From Akkermansia muciniphila (GTDB taxonomy: Bacteria > Verrucomicrobiota > Verrucomicrobiia > Verrucomicrobiales > Akkermansiaceae): a stretch of 64,000 bases of DNA. The DNA lies in assembly GCA_945874895.1 (NCBI GenBank), contig CAMCIC010000004.1:168819-232818 (forward strand), read 5' to 3'. Below the pieces are notes generated by a model, which was not told the DNA's origin, made no database searches, and worked only from the letters and a program-made list of their open reading frames with translations. The position numbers were made by a program, and so were the translations under genes. Shown one piece after another: positions 1 through 8,668 of this stretch (position 1 is its first letter; each line of letters opens with the position of its first letter).

Positions 1-849
1 CTCCACAAGGCCTTCGGATTTCGTGAAGAGGCCGGAAGGAAGGAAGAACGATGAATGGAACACACGATCGACCAACTGCATCACGCCGGCAGCTTCGAGT
101 GGAGGGAAGGCAAGCAGAAGCAAGAAACCAGTCACCAACATGGCCCAAACAAAGAACGGCATGCGCATCCAAGTCATACCACGAGCGCGCAGGTTGATAA
201 TCGTAGTGACGAAATTGACGGAACCAAGCAGAGAAGAAGTAATGAGTAGAACCAGCCCCAGGAGCCACTGCGTCTGCCCCGCCAACCATTGGTTGACGAT
301 CTGACCGTCGGCGAAACCCGCCAGCGGCGAGTAATTGGTCCATCCTGACTTCGCAGCACCAGACTCCATGAAGAAGGAGGCGCACATGACCAGACCACCC
401 AATAGGTAAATCCAGTAGGACATCATGTTCAGCTTGGGGAAAGCCATATCGACCGCGCCGATCTGAAGAGGAGTAACGTAGTTGCCGAATGCACCGAATC
501 CCAGGGGCACAACGCCCAAGAACACCATAATCGTACCGTGCATGGCCCCGAACATATTGTAGGTATCACCGGTCACTTTGCCATCTTGGAGCCAACGTGC
601 CTTCCAGTTGTCAGTAAACACCCAGCTCATCCAACCCGGCAGTGGCTCATGAGGGTAGGCGATGGACCAACGCATCACCATCATGAGGTAAAATCCGAAC
701 AACAGGAACAGCATGGCTGTAATCCCGTATTGGATCCCGATCACCTTGTGATCTGTAGAAAAAACATACTTCTGCAAGAAGCCCGGTTCATGGTGGTGTC
801 CATGGTCATCGTGATGACTGTGATCTGCGGTCGCTGCGTGTGCGCTCAT
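1..849 (-). CDS. ctaD: Cytochrome c oxidase subunit I, aa3 type (N-terminal part, cut by window edge)
   Basis: The open frame runs from an ATG at 849 to the left edge without a stop, giving 283 N-terminal residues. The product is the catalytic haem-copper subunit of an aa3-type terminal oxidase in the inner membrane. Seen directly: STDHKVIGIQY just before the first membrane helix, and MFGAMHGTIMVF, where His104 should be a low-spin haem ligand. GAFGNYVTPLQIGA and further helices follow. The Cu-binding and haem a3 histidines would lie beyond the edge. The first 20 residues hold eight histidines, a cytoplasmic tail that may bind metal or be neutral; this is inference. The gene is read away from the HNH gene, and the roughly 190 bases upstream contain a CRP-like dyad. 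The family is near certain; the rest of the operon is outside the window. Confidence 0.95.
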   Translation of the reverse strand, partial: MSAHAATADHSHHDDHGHHHEPGFLQKYVFSTDHKVIGIQYGITAMLFLLFGFYLMMVMRWSIAYPHEPLPGWMSWVFTDNWKARWLQDGKVTGDTYNMFGAMHGTIMVFLGVVPLGFGAFGNYVTPLQIGAVDMAFPKLNMMSYWIYLLGGLVMCASFFMESGAAKSGWTNYSPLAGFADGQIVNQWLAGQTQWLLGLVLLITSSLLGSVNFVTTIINLRARGMTWMRMPFFVWAMLVTGFLLLLAFPPLEAAGVMQLVDRVFHSSFFLPSGLFTKSEGLVE

Positions 850-1009
850 GTATGTAAAGATAGGTTAAATGACCCTGCAATGCTTGATTGATCAAGGTTT
901 TTTCCTGCCAAGGTCGGCAAAATCAAACGATTCACAAGCCAGAATTGCTGCGACAAAGTGTACTTCAACTTTATCCTTGTAAAGGAAAAGATGCGTTTTT
1001 GGGCAACTT

Positions 1010-1025
1010 TGTGAAATTTTTCACA
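1010..1025. promoter_or_regulatory. CRP/FNR-type dyad (TGTGA-N6-TCACA)
   Basis: The stretch 1009-1026 is a perfect inverted repeat, TTGTGAAA-TT-TTTCACAA, which contains TGTGA, six bases, then TCACA. That matches the consensus recognised by CRP-family regulators. It lies in the gap 850-1041, about 160 bases upstream of the cytochrome oxidase start codon and just beyond the stop of the HNH gene. It is AT-rich with no strong T-run, so it looks less like a terminator than an operator. No other clear feature is seen in this gap apart from a short TTGATTGATCAA palindrome near 880. Confidence 0.35.
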
Positions 1026-1041
1026 AGCACTCGTGGGACGA

Positions 1042-1650
1042 TTATCCCGCGAGCCCGTAGCGTTCGCGACTGGGCGATAAAAATGTAGCCCAAACTTCCT
1101 CTTGTTGTTGCTCTCGAATGCCGAAATCTGGCTTCCATCGTGGCGCCACGGGACGGTTGCGTGGATGCATGTTGGCTTCATGGGGCAGCTTGCTTCCCTT
1201 GCGCGTATTGCATTTCACACACGATGTCACGATGTTGTCCCACGTCGTTTTGCCCCCCTTCTGGCGGGGAATGACGTGATCGAGATTCAATTCTGACTCG
1301 GCAAAAGACTGCGCGCAGTATTGACAAGTATATTGGTCCCGCCAGAAGACATTTCGGCGAGAAAACGTGACCTCCTTGGAAGGGATTTTTTCATACAGGG
1401 AAAGCACGATGACCTTGGGCAAGCGCATGGCAATGCGCACCGAGTGAATCATGGGAGCCTGAGGCGCGCGCCGAGAATATGCCAACCAAGAAGAAAAATC
1501 ATGAGTTTCAAATTTCTCCTCGCCATCATCCTGGACCACACGGGCATGACCGATGCTGAGCAAGTGGACAGCGCGCCTGACCGTGCAAGTTTGCACCGGT
1601 TGCCAATTTCGATTCAACACAAGAACCGCCTTATGCAGGATGTCATCCAT
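1042..1650 (-). CDS. HNH endonuclease family protein
   Basis: A 202-residue protein of the HNH nuclease superfamily. The C-terminal half shows the full zinc-finger HNH core: CQYC, then LDHVIPRQKGG (the catalytic His lies in the DH pair), then a W-N-I-V segment and CVKCN. The N-terminal half (VLVLNRNWQPVQTC, RAVHLLSIGHARVV) is the conserved leader of the stand-alone bacterial HNH proteins often annotated as McrA-like. Substrate and role are unknown; such proteins are widespread, single-copy and not linked to a modification enzyme here. The ATG at 1650 is the first in frame and no Shine-Dalgarno sequence is seen. It is flanked by gaps on both sides, so it is probably transcribed alone. Confidence 0.85.
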   Translation of the reverse strand: MDDILHKAVLVLNRNWQPVQTCTVRRAVHLLSIGHARVVQDDGEEKFETHDFSSWLAYSRRAPQAPMIHSVRIAMRLPKVIVLSLYEKIPSKEVTFSRRNVFWRDQYTCQYCAQSFAESELNLDHVIPRQKGGKTTWDNIVTSCVKCNTRKGSKLPHEANMHPRNRPVAPRWKPDFGIREQQQEEVWATFLSPSRERYGLAG

Positions 1651-2055
1651 GATTGATCATGGGCATTACCTGAAAAGGCAGAACCCTGCAAGCAGGAAAG
1701 GAAAAAGATCGAGACACAAACTCTAGCGCCGTTGCCTCTGCCAACATTCCGCACTCGGGCGTTTCGGGCCGCTGGCACTCGTCGAGGTTTATCCCTGCCC
1801 CTTCGCACCAAATCGCAAGTCATAACCTATTAGTCGACTCCTACGATGCATCGAAAAAGATTACGAATCGAAGGACTGTCATTTTTCGCGTCGATTGATT
1901 TTCGATATGACCAAACTCTGCACTGGGACAAGCCCCAGATGCCCCAAACCGACAAAACGAGTGTTGAACGACTCAAAGGACTAGGATGCGCGAAACAGCG
2001 GATCACGCAACTTTGACATCAGCAGCTTTGTTCCCTTTTTCTAGGCAATTTCTCC
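1651..2055. other. Non-coding gap between divergent genes
   Basis: About 400 bases between the divergently read HNH and ROK kinase genes. Short frames here overlap the HNH gene or have no recognisable content. The left part should hold the HNH promoter. I see no RNA gene, repeat or strong hairpin. Confidence 0.4.
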
Positions 2056-2084
2056 TTGATGAGCACAAGCATCCTTCCTAGGCT
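2056..2084 (+). promoter_or_regulatory. Predicted promoter of the ROK kinase gene
   Basis: TTGATG at 2056-2061, a 17-base spacer and TAGGCT at 2079-2084 form a sigma-70-like promoter. Transcription would begin near 2091, so the ATG at 2093 or 2096 would be at the very 5' end of the mRNA. This supports an ATG start rather than the upstream TTG at 2087. Confidence 0.4.
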
Positions 2085-2092
2085 CATTGCAG

Positions 2093-3043
2093 ATGATGTC
2101 AGATACACCACTCGCTATCGGAATCGACTTTGGAGGCACCACCGTCAAAATCGGAGTTCTTTATCAGAGCAATTTGATCGATTCAGCGCCACCGATCGCG
2201 ACCCAGGATTTCGATGGACCAGAGGCCTTGATCGAAGCCATGGTGCGGGTTGTTCATGAATTGCGCGAACGCCACCCAGGGATTGCCGCGATCGGTGTCG
2301 GCATGCCTGGCTTTGTGGATTTTGAAAAAGGCATCGTCCACAATCTCACCAACGTACGCGGATGGGTGGAAATTCCCCTCAAGCAATGGCTTTTTGAAAA
2401 AACATCATTGCCGACCGTGGTAGAGAACGACGCAAACTGCATGGCCTATGCCGAGTGGAAACGCGGTGCGGGACGAGGCTTGAAACATCTGATCGCCATC
2501 ACGATGGGGACAGGTGTGGGTGGAGGTCTCATCGTCAATGGACAAATGGTCCGCGGTGCGCGATATGGAGCGGGAGAAATCGGTCAAACCAGCATCGATT
2601 ACCAAGGCAGAATAGGCGCTTATGGCAACCGCGGTGCGTTGGAAGACTACGTGGGCAACAATGAAATTGCCGCAGATGCCCGCAGTGCCTATGAGGCACA
2701 GGGAATTTACAAAAACATTGCTGATTGCACCCCAGCGGCCTTGGCCCATGCGGCGAGTCAGGGAGATGACATCGCCTTGCAAGTGTGGGATGCTGTCGCC
2801 AAAAAACTGGCGACCACCGTGATGAATTGCTGTTGGTTGCTCAATCCCGAAGCCATCGTCATCGGTGGTGGGGTCGCAAAAGCAGGTGACCTATTGCTAG
2901 GACCTCTCCAAAAACATTTGTTTGATCAATTGTCAGGTCCCTTCAAAGATCACTTAACCCTCCTTCCCGCACGTTTCGGATCAGAAGCAGGCATGGTAGG
3001 CGCTGCCACTCTCGCGCTTGAGGAAGCAGGACATATCCTTTGA
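2093..3043 (+). CDS. ROK family sugar kinase (glucokinase-like) lacking the zinc motif
   Basis: A 316-residue cytoplasmic kinase of the ROK family, whose members phosphorylate glucose, fructose or N-acetyl-hexosamines with ATP. Seen: the phosphate-binding DFGGTTVKIGV near residue 13, the catalytic Asp in ENDANCMAYAEW near 111-122, TMGTGVGGGLIVNG around 137-150 and the C-terminal IGGGVAKAGD. What is missing is the family zinc site. The usual GH followed by CxCGxxGCxE is replaced by GEIGQ and GRIGAYGNRGALED (about 172-185), so the His and all Cys ligands are gone. Substrate cannot be told from sequence. The track of possible starts is TTG 2087, ATG 2093, ATG 2096; a promoter ending at 2084 favours the ATGs. 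It stands alone upstream of the Verru_Chthon-like gene. Confidence 0.88.
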   Translation: MMSDTPLAIGIDFGGTTVKIGVLYQSNLIDSAPPIATQDFDGPEALIEAMVRVVHELRERHPGIAAIGVGMPGFVDFEKGIVHNLTNVRGWVEIPLKQWLFEKTSLPTVVENDANCMAYAEWKRGAGRGLKHLIAITMGTGVGGGLIVNGQMVRGARYGAGEIGQTSIDYQGRIGAYGNRGALEDYVGNNEIAADARSAYEAQGIYKNIADCTPAALAHAASQGDDIALQVWDAVAKKLATTVMNCCWLLNPEAIVIGGGVAKAGDLLLGPLQKHLFDQLSGPFKDHLTLLPARFGSEAGMVGAATLALEEAGHIL

Positions 3044-3172
3044 TCCTCGGGTCATCTGCTCCAAAACACCAAGAGCATCCAAGGCAGATTCAAAAAAAAA
3101 CATTTTCGCCCTAGTTTCTGCCTTGTATTGATTGGCAAAGTATATACATTGCTGGCAAAACCTTTTCCTCTT

Positions 3173-6100
3173 ATGACTTTATCGAATCAACCGATGCCTC
3201 GATCCAAAGGCTTCACCCTAATCATCACCATTAGCCTGTTGGTTTTGTTGACCTTGGTAGGCATTGGTCTTTTATCACTGTCTGCCATCACTTTGCGTGG
3301 CAGTGCACAAGCGAACGCCCAGCGCGTGGCGCGTGACAATGCGCGCATGGCATTGATCATTGCCCTTGGTCAATTGCAGAAGCATGTCGGAACCGACACG
3401 CGCATCACAGCGACAGCCGACATGGCCGCCAGCAGTGGTGGAAACACCCTTGCCGCAGGAGCTGCACCCGCAAACAACCAGTCCATCAACGCACAGAACA
3501 AGGGGCTTACAGCCGTGCAAAACGGTTCGCGCTACTGGACAGGTGTTTGGCAGAACCGGGATTTGCCAACGCTCGTCCCTACACGCACACCTTCACCACA
3601 ATTGATTCAATGGTTGGTGAGTGGCAATGAACACACTTACACCACTACCACAGCACCCAACCACGCTGGGATTTTACCCAGCAACGCCAATGTATCGGTA
3701 GGTGCCAACGGCAACGTGAGCAATCCTTCACGTGCGGTCGTGCTGGCAGGAAGAAACTCCGTGGGAGACCCAGGTGCAACAACACTTCCCAATTACGTGG
3801 CTGCGCCTTTGGTCGATATCAAGAACACCGTGGCCAACGTGAACACAGGTCGCTACGCCTGGTGGGTGGGAGACGAGGGAGTCAAAGCCAAAATCAATGT
3901 GCCGCAGCAGATCAACGACAGCAACCAATACGCATCGCTCAGCGTGCAACGTCGCGGTTGGGACTCGGTCACAGGGTTCGCTCAATATCCCCTGCCCAAT
4001 GCTCCCAACAACAACCTCTTACCCAAAGTGGCAACCGTGCCACTCATCAGTTTGTTCATGCCCGGTGTGGGCGGTAAAACCGCAGGGGTTTCACCACTGC
4101 AATCTGTATTCCACAGCGCCACGACCGACAGCTTCGGACTGATTGTGGACAACCTCAATGGCGGGACGAAAGTCGATTTGCACAAAATCTTGAGTGGCAA
4201 CCTGCCGACCGCACGCGATGCCAGACTCCCTGCCACCAGCCTCTTGAATTACCCGATTCGAGGACGAAACATCATCTCTAGCGCGAGTGCAATGAGAGCG
4301 CCCCGTTGGGACGCGCTAAAGGATTTTTATGATCGTGGCCGCAACCTTACCTCGGGGACCTTGCAGGCAAGAGCAGCGGCGGATAATTTTTCATCTTCCA
4401 TCGCTCCGCTCATTGCCGATTTCCGACTTCTCATGGGCGTGCGATTTGTTGCATTGAGCGGAGGTTTCAAGGCCAATCCTTGCGGCAAGATCGCCATCAC
4501 GCTTGCCAACCCCTACTCCGTTCCATTGCGCTGGAACACAGAACTGGATGTGGAAGTGCGAAATGTGACCCCTCCTGGCAATCTTCCATCGCGTATCTGG
4601 AATTACAAACGCGCCGCATTCATCAATGGCGATCCGTCTGAAGAAGCCGTTTTTAACAATGCCCTGTTCCGCATTCCTCGCGACACCCTTCAACCCGGTG
4701 AAGCACGTGCCTACACCGTCGCCAATCGCGTCCTGCGCCCAGCGGGAACAGGCGCCTCACCGGTAGCGGTAAGCATGGGCCCATTGGCCTCCTCCGCCGC
4801 ATTCGATTTCAATCGTTCGGTGGAATTGGATGTAAACGTCGCCCCCGTCGCCAGCTTCAGTTCCTTCGATGTTCGTGAAAGTTGGCAGACCACCCAAGTG
4901 ACCGTTGACATGCGACAAGCTGGCACATCGTGGGGAGCCCAGTCTCTTCGCCGGATCGAGCGCTTCGAACTCGACAACGGCTTCTTCAGTGCGAACTCCC
5001 GCACATTTGCCGCGGCTGATCTGCCCAATTACAGTGGCCCTGTACCCATGATGCTGTATAGTTTCCAAATCAGTCGTCCGGGCATCGATTATTCCGAGTT
5101 CATGCCACTTGGTTACGAGATGGGGCAACGCGCTTCGACCATGCGCACCTTCTATGATTTCAATCTGCAGGGCACACGATTCTTCAAATCGATCGCCAGC
5201 TACAACCCTGCACCCTTTTTTATGGAGAGCACCAACAGCATCAGTCAATTGCCCACAACCACTCCTGGTGGGGATACGGGACTGGGCTTTGTTCGCAATC
5301 TTTTGGGCAACCCTTTGCCATGGGGACGCGACCTTGTCTCTGGCAGCCCCCGCACGGTTTTGTTCACTTGTCCCACGCAATTCACCTCACTTGCCCAGTT
5401 CCAACATGCCGACTTGACGGGTGACGACCTTGCCGCATCTCTCGGCCACCAACCAGCTTATGCAGTGGGAAATTCCTACGCAAATCCCTATGTGCGCCGC
5501 ACCATGACAAGCCAGCCTCGCACTGATTATGAAATCATCGGCGTTCAAAACCCCACTGGAGCCAACATGGTTTCTCGCAATTATTACGATATCGCCTATC
5601 TTTTGAATGCATCGCTCTGGGACAGCTACTACCTTTCGGCCCAGCCCGCTGGTGCAGGCTCGACCAACCGAAGCATGGTCTCGGAAAATCCTACTCTCAT
5701 CTCTTATACGGCGGACACCACAAGCGCATCGCTGAACGACCCGATTACCTCTGCTTCAAAATTGATGATCGATGGCGCGTTCAACGTAAATTCTACCGAC
5801 AAAAATGCATGGAAAGCATTTCTCGGAAGCTCGAAGCACTTCCGCCATCGTGCGGACACGGCCGCCAACACGGGCGCGGCTTTCCCACGGACTCTTGAGC
5901 AACTCAATACATCGAGCAATCCTCCTACCGGGAGCGCAACCGACTCGTTTTCCGGATATCGTCGACTTACCGATGTGGAACTGGAGGCTCTCGCCACGGA
6001 AATGGTTCGCCAAGTGCGTCTGCGAGGTCCATTCTTGAGTCATTCACATTTCATCAATCGCTTCATCGGCGATATCACTCGCAACTCGATCATCACCCGA

Positions 6101-6697
6101 AGTGGTGCATTGCAGAGTGCGATCGATGAGAGCGGAATCAACATCAACATCCAGGGCAATCGACTCGCATTCCGCAATGTCAATGCAACCAGCGATCGGG
6201 TCACCTTGGCATGGAAAGAAGGCGCTCCGCGCGCCGACCTCGATGGCATGGACAGGACCTCCCCGCTTCCCAACGCCGATTCGTCGAATCCCGATTGGGC
6301 CGTCACTTCCACCGATAACAACTACGGTGCCGTCGCCAGCATCATCGCCGACCGTGAAATGCTGAAGCCCGAGTTAGGACTCCGGAACGAGCAAGGATTC
6401 CGCTCCACCGCCATTCCAGGATGGTTGACACAGGCGGATGTCCTTCAAGTGATTGGTTCGTCCATTTCCCCTCGCTCAGACACCTTCCGCATTCGCGCCT
6501 ACGGGGAAGCACTGGATGCGAATGGAGCACCTACCGCCAAAGCCTATTGCGAGGCCATAGTGCAGCGCACTCCCTTCTTTGTGGATCCTTCCAACGATCC
6601 ATCCTTGCGCGGCACTCAACTCACCACTATCAATCGCACCTATGGACGCCAATTCAAAATCGTTTCCTTCCGCTGGCTTACCTCTCAAGAAGTCTAA
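3173..6697 (+). CDS. Verru_Chthon cassette protein A-like, prepilin-like secreted protein
   Basis: A 1174-residue protein starting with a type IV prepilin-like leader: MPRSKG^FTLI, then a long hydrophobic helix (IITISLLVLLTLVGIGLLSLSAI) and a segment NARMALIIALGQLQKHVGTDTR typical of these large Verrucomicrobia proteins. From memory this matches Verru_Chthon cassette protein A, known from Verrucomicrobium and Chthoniobacter. Function is unknown; the leader suggests processing by a prepilin peptidase and insertion into or export through a type II/IV pilus-like machine. The rest is low in cysteine and rich in Asn, Ser, Thr and Ala, as in extracytoplasmic proteins. The partner cassette proteins B-D are not seen nearby. 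The frame extends to a TTG at 3128, but ATG 3173 or 3194 gives the proper short leader. The next gene overlaps its end by 56 bases. Confidence 0.75.
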   Translation: MTLSNQPMPRSKGFTLIITISLLVLLTLVGIGLLSLSAITLRGSAQANAQRVARDNARMALIIALGQLQKHVGTDTRITATADMAASSGGNTLAAGAAPANNQSINAQNKGLTAVQNGSRYWTGVWQNRDLPTLVPTRTPSPQLIQWLVSGNEHTYTTTTAPNHAGILPSNANVSVGANGNVSNPSRAVVLAGRNSVGDPGATTLPNYVAAPLVDIKNTVANVNTGRYAWWVGDEGVKAKINVPQQINDSNQYASLSVQRRGWDSVTGFAQYPLPNAPNNNLLPKVATVPLISLFMPGVGGKTAGVSPLQSVFHSATTDSFGLIVDNLNGGTKVDLHKILSGNLPTARDARLPATSLLNYPIRGRNIISSASAMRAPRWDALKDFYDRGRNLTSGTLQARAAADNFSSSIAPLIADFRLLMGVRFVALSGGFKANPCGKIAITLANPYSVPLRWNTELDVEVRNVTPPGNLPSRIWNYKRAAFINGDPSEEAVFNNALFRIPRDTLQPGEARAYTVANRVLRPAGTGASPVAVSMGPLASSAAFDFNRSVELDVNVAPVASFSSFDVRESWQTTQVTVDMRQAGTSWGAQSLRRIERFELDNGFFSANSRTFAAADLPNYSGPVPMMLYSFQISRPGIDYSEFMPLGYEMGQRASTMRTFYDFNLQGTRFFKSIASYNPAPFFMESTNSISQLPTTTPGGDTGLGFVRNLLGNPLPWGRDLVSGSPRTVLFTCPTQFTSLAQFQHADLTGDDLAASLGHQPAYAVGNSYANPYVRRTMTSQPRTDYEIIGVQNPTGANMVSRNYYDIAYLLNASLWDSYYLSAQPAGAGSTNRSMVSENPTLISYTADTTSASLNDPITSASKLMIDGAFNVNSTDKNAWKAFLGSSKHFRHRADTAANTGAAFPRTLEQLNTSSNPPTGSATDSFSGYRRLTDVELEALATEMVRQVRLRGPFLSHSHFINRFIGDITRNSIITRSGALQSAIDESGININIQGNRLAFRNVNATSDRVTLAWKEGAPRADLDGMDRTSPLPNADSSNPDWAVTSTDNNYGAVASIIADREMLKPELGLRNEQGFRSTAIPGWLTQADVLQVIGSSISPRSDTFRIRAYGEALDANGAPTAKAYCEAIVQRTPFFVDPSNDPSLRGTQLTTINRTYGRQFKIVSFRWLTSQEV

Positions 6698-7532
6698 GTG
6701 GTTCATCCGTGCCCTGATCAGTTCATGCTTGGCGGCTGTTTCTTTGTCCGCTCAGGACGAAAATGTTTCAATGAAAATTGATCTCGTGGCATGGGGGGAT
6801 GCCATTGGCGGTCTTTCTCTCGAAAAATCAGAGGCCAACGGCACTTTGGTGGCCATGCCTTTCCAATACTCGAAAGCCGCTAACTACAACGGTCCGAAAT
6901 GGATGGAAATCCATAAGTCGGGCAGTGGCGGACTCCCCGCAACGGCGGAGCCCAGTGAAGAGGACAAAAAGCACATGTCGATGCCACTCATCATCCGAGA
7001 AGACAACGCCGATGCGAATCAAACCAAAGGCAGCAAATCGGCCCTTCAACTCGAGTTGGAAAAACGACGCAAAGAGTCGGCTACCTTGGTGGCCTTGGTC
7101 CCCTTGCCTTCCAACTGCCGTCGCGCCACCGTGTTGCTGGCCCCAGCGGAAGGCGGCACCTACTTGGCCTATGTGATCGATGATGATCCATCGAAGCTCC
7201 CAATGGGCCAATTGCGCATTCACAACCTGAGTTCCTACCCGATCGCCTTGCGCTGCAATGGCAAAGAAGCCAAGGAACTGCAAATCCGTGATACCATGGT
7301 CGTGCCCGCTCCCGACCAGCAGTGCATTTACGAAATCGCGTGCAAAGACACGGAGCAGTGGCGCATCATCGAGAACAACGTCATTCCCGTTCGCACCAAT
7401 GAGCAGACTCAAATGATCATCCTCAAAAGCAGAAACCAGCATTTCCTATCAACCGATGGGTCCAGTGGTGGATTTTTGCAGACCGTGATTCTGCGCAGAC
7501 GTCCCGAAGCTCCTCCCGCCGCCACCCCCTAA
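6642..7532 (+). CDS. Secreted protein of unknown function, partner of the Verru_Chthon-like protein
   Basis: A 296-residue protein with a signal peptide (KKSKWFIRALISSCLAAVSLSA, cut after about residue 37) and no recognised domain. The mature part is a mixed alpha/beta sequence with MKIDLVAWGDAIGGLSL near its start and several beta-type stretches (RRATVLLAPAEGGTYLAYVID; QLRIHNLSSYPIALRCNG). The last resembles the short periplasmic beta domains found beside pilus-like systems, but this is only an impression. The ATG at 6642 lies 56 bases inside the previous gene in another frame, and no later in-frame start would keep the basic n-region. The overlap argues for translational coupling and a shared job with the prepilin-like protein. 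Confidence 0.7.
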   Translation: MDANSKSFPSAGLPLKKSKWFIRALISSCLAAVSLSAQDENVSMKIDLVAWGDAIGGLSLEKSEANGTLVAMPFQYSKAANYNGPKWMEIHKSGSGGLPATAEPSEEDKKHMSMPLIIREDNADANQTKGSKSALQLELEKRRKESATLVALVPLPSNCRRATVLLAPAEGGTYLAYVIDDDPSKLPMGQLRIHNLSSYPIALRCNGKEAKELQIRDTMVVPAPDQQCIYEIACKDTEQWRIIENNVIPVRTNEQTQMIILKSRNQHFLSTDGSSGGFLQTVILRRRPEAPPAATP

Positions 7533-7556
7533 CAAGAATCGCGGAGCGGGATTTCA

Positions 7557-8663
7557 ATGATTTCCTCATTGATTCCTCTTCTTTCTTCCTTCACTCTCGC
7601 GCGCGTGACCCGCACTGATGACCTTCGTATCGCTGGAATCAATCCTCTGATTTCCCCTTCGATCCTCGCCTACTACCTGCCCATTTCGGAGAAGGCAGCA
7701 GAGCTCGTGAGCGACACCCGTATGGCTGCGGAAAAAATCATGCGTGGCGAAGACGATCGCATGCTGGTGGTAGTGGGCCCCTGTTCCATTCACGACCCCA
7801 AAGCTGCGCTGGAATATGCCGACCTATTGAAGGCGGAAGCTGATCGTCACAGTAAGGATCTGCTGGTGATCATGCGTGTCTATTTTGAAAAACCTCGCAC
7901 CACTGTCGGATGGAAAGGCCTCATCAACGACCCGCATCTCGATGACTCCTTCGACATCAATCATGGACTGCGTGTCGCACGCGGGTTGTTGTTAGAACTG
8001 GCGAATCGTGGAGTGCCAGCGGCTACCGAGTTTCTCGATGCCATTTCTCCGCAATACATCGCGGACCTGATCACGTATGGAGCCATCGGTGCGCGCACGA
8101 CCGAGTCCCAGGTGCATCGCGAGCTCGCCTCTGGTTTATCGATGCCTGTGGGCTTCAAAAACGGCACGGGGGGATCCATCCAACTGGCGCTCGATGCCAT
8201 TCTCTCCTCCTCTCGTCCCCACCATTTTCTCTCCGTCACCAAACAAGGTGTCTCAGCGATTGTGTCCACCAAGGGCAACGACTCCTGTCACGTCATCCTG
8301 CGAGGCGGATCCAAGGGACCAAACTACGATGAGGATAGTGTGCGCGATGTCGAAAAATCTCTCAGAGAACAGAATCTGCCGCCCTATGTGATGATCGATT
8401 GTTCCCACGGTAATTCGATGAAAGACTTCCGGAATCAGCCGCTGGTCGTAAATGCGATTGCCAAGCAGATCGAAGAAGGTTCACGCTGCATTGCTGCGTG
8501 CATGGTCGAGTCGAACTTGGTCGAAGGCGCGCAGAAACTGGTGCCGGATTTGAAAAAACTGACCTACGGTCAATCTGTGACCGATCAATGCATCAACTGG
8601 CAGGATACGGTAGAAGTATTGGATCGTCTCGCCAGTGCGGTGAGAACCCGGCGCGCGCGCTAA
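7557..8663 (+). CDS. aroG: 3-deoxy-7-phosphoheptulonate (DAHP) synthase, AroFGH class
   Basis: A 368-residue type I-alpha DAHP synthase, which condenses phosphoenolpyruvate with erythrose 4-phosphate in the first step of the shikimate pathway. Signature blocks are intact: VVVGPCSIHDPKAALEYAD with the metal-binding Cys, MRVYFEKPRTTVGWKGL, GARTTESQVHRELASGLS, GFKNGTGG and DCSHGNSMKDF with the metal-binding His. The N-terminal stretch DDLRIAGINPLISPSILAYYLP matches the segment of the AroG/F/H enzymes that forms the feedback site, so allosteric control by an aromatic amino acid is likely. The ATG at 7557 has a GGAG-containing purine stretch about 10 bases upstream, one of the few Shine-Dalgarno-like sites in the window. 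tyrA lies elsewhere in the window at 38.1-38.9 kb. Confidence 0.95.
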   Translation: MISSLIPLLSSFTLARVTRTDDLRIAGINPLISPSILAYYLPISEKAAELVSDTRMAAEKIMRGEDDRMLVVVGPCSIHDPKAALEYADLLKAEADRHSKDLLVIMRVYFEKPRTTVGWKGLINDPHLDDSFDINHGLRVARGLLLELANRGVPAATEFLDAISPQYIADLITYGAIGARTTESQVHRELASGLSMPVGFKNGTGGSIQLALDAILSSSRPHHFLSVTKQGVSAIVSTKGNDSCHVILRGGSKGPNYDEDSVRDVEKSLREQNLPPYVMIDCSHGNSMKDFRNQPLVVNAIAKQIEEGSRCIAACMVESNLVEGAQKLVPDLKKLTYGQSVTDQCINWQDTVEVLDRLASAVRTRRAR

Positions 8664-8668
8664 AACGG

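Noticed and set aside
1614..1823. A 69-codon minus-strand frame upstream of the HNH gene
   Set aside because: Overlaps the HNH start, is Arg-rich and shows no conserved feature.
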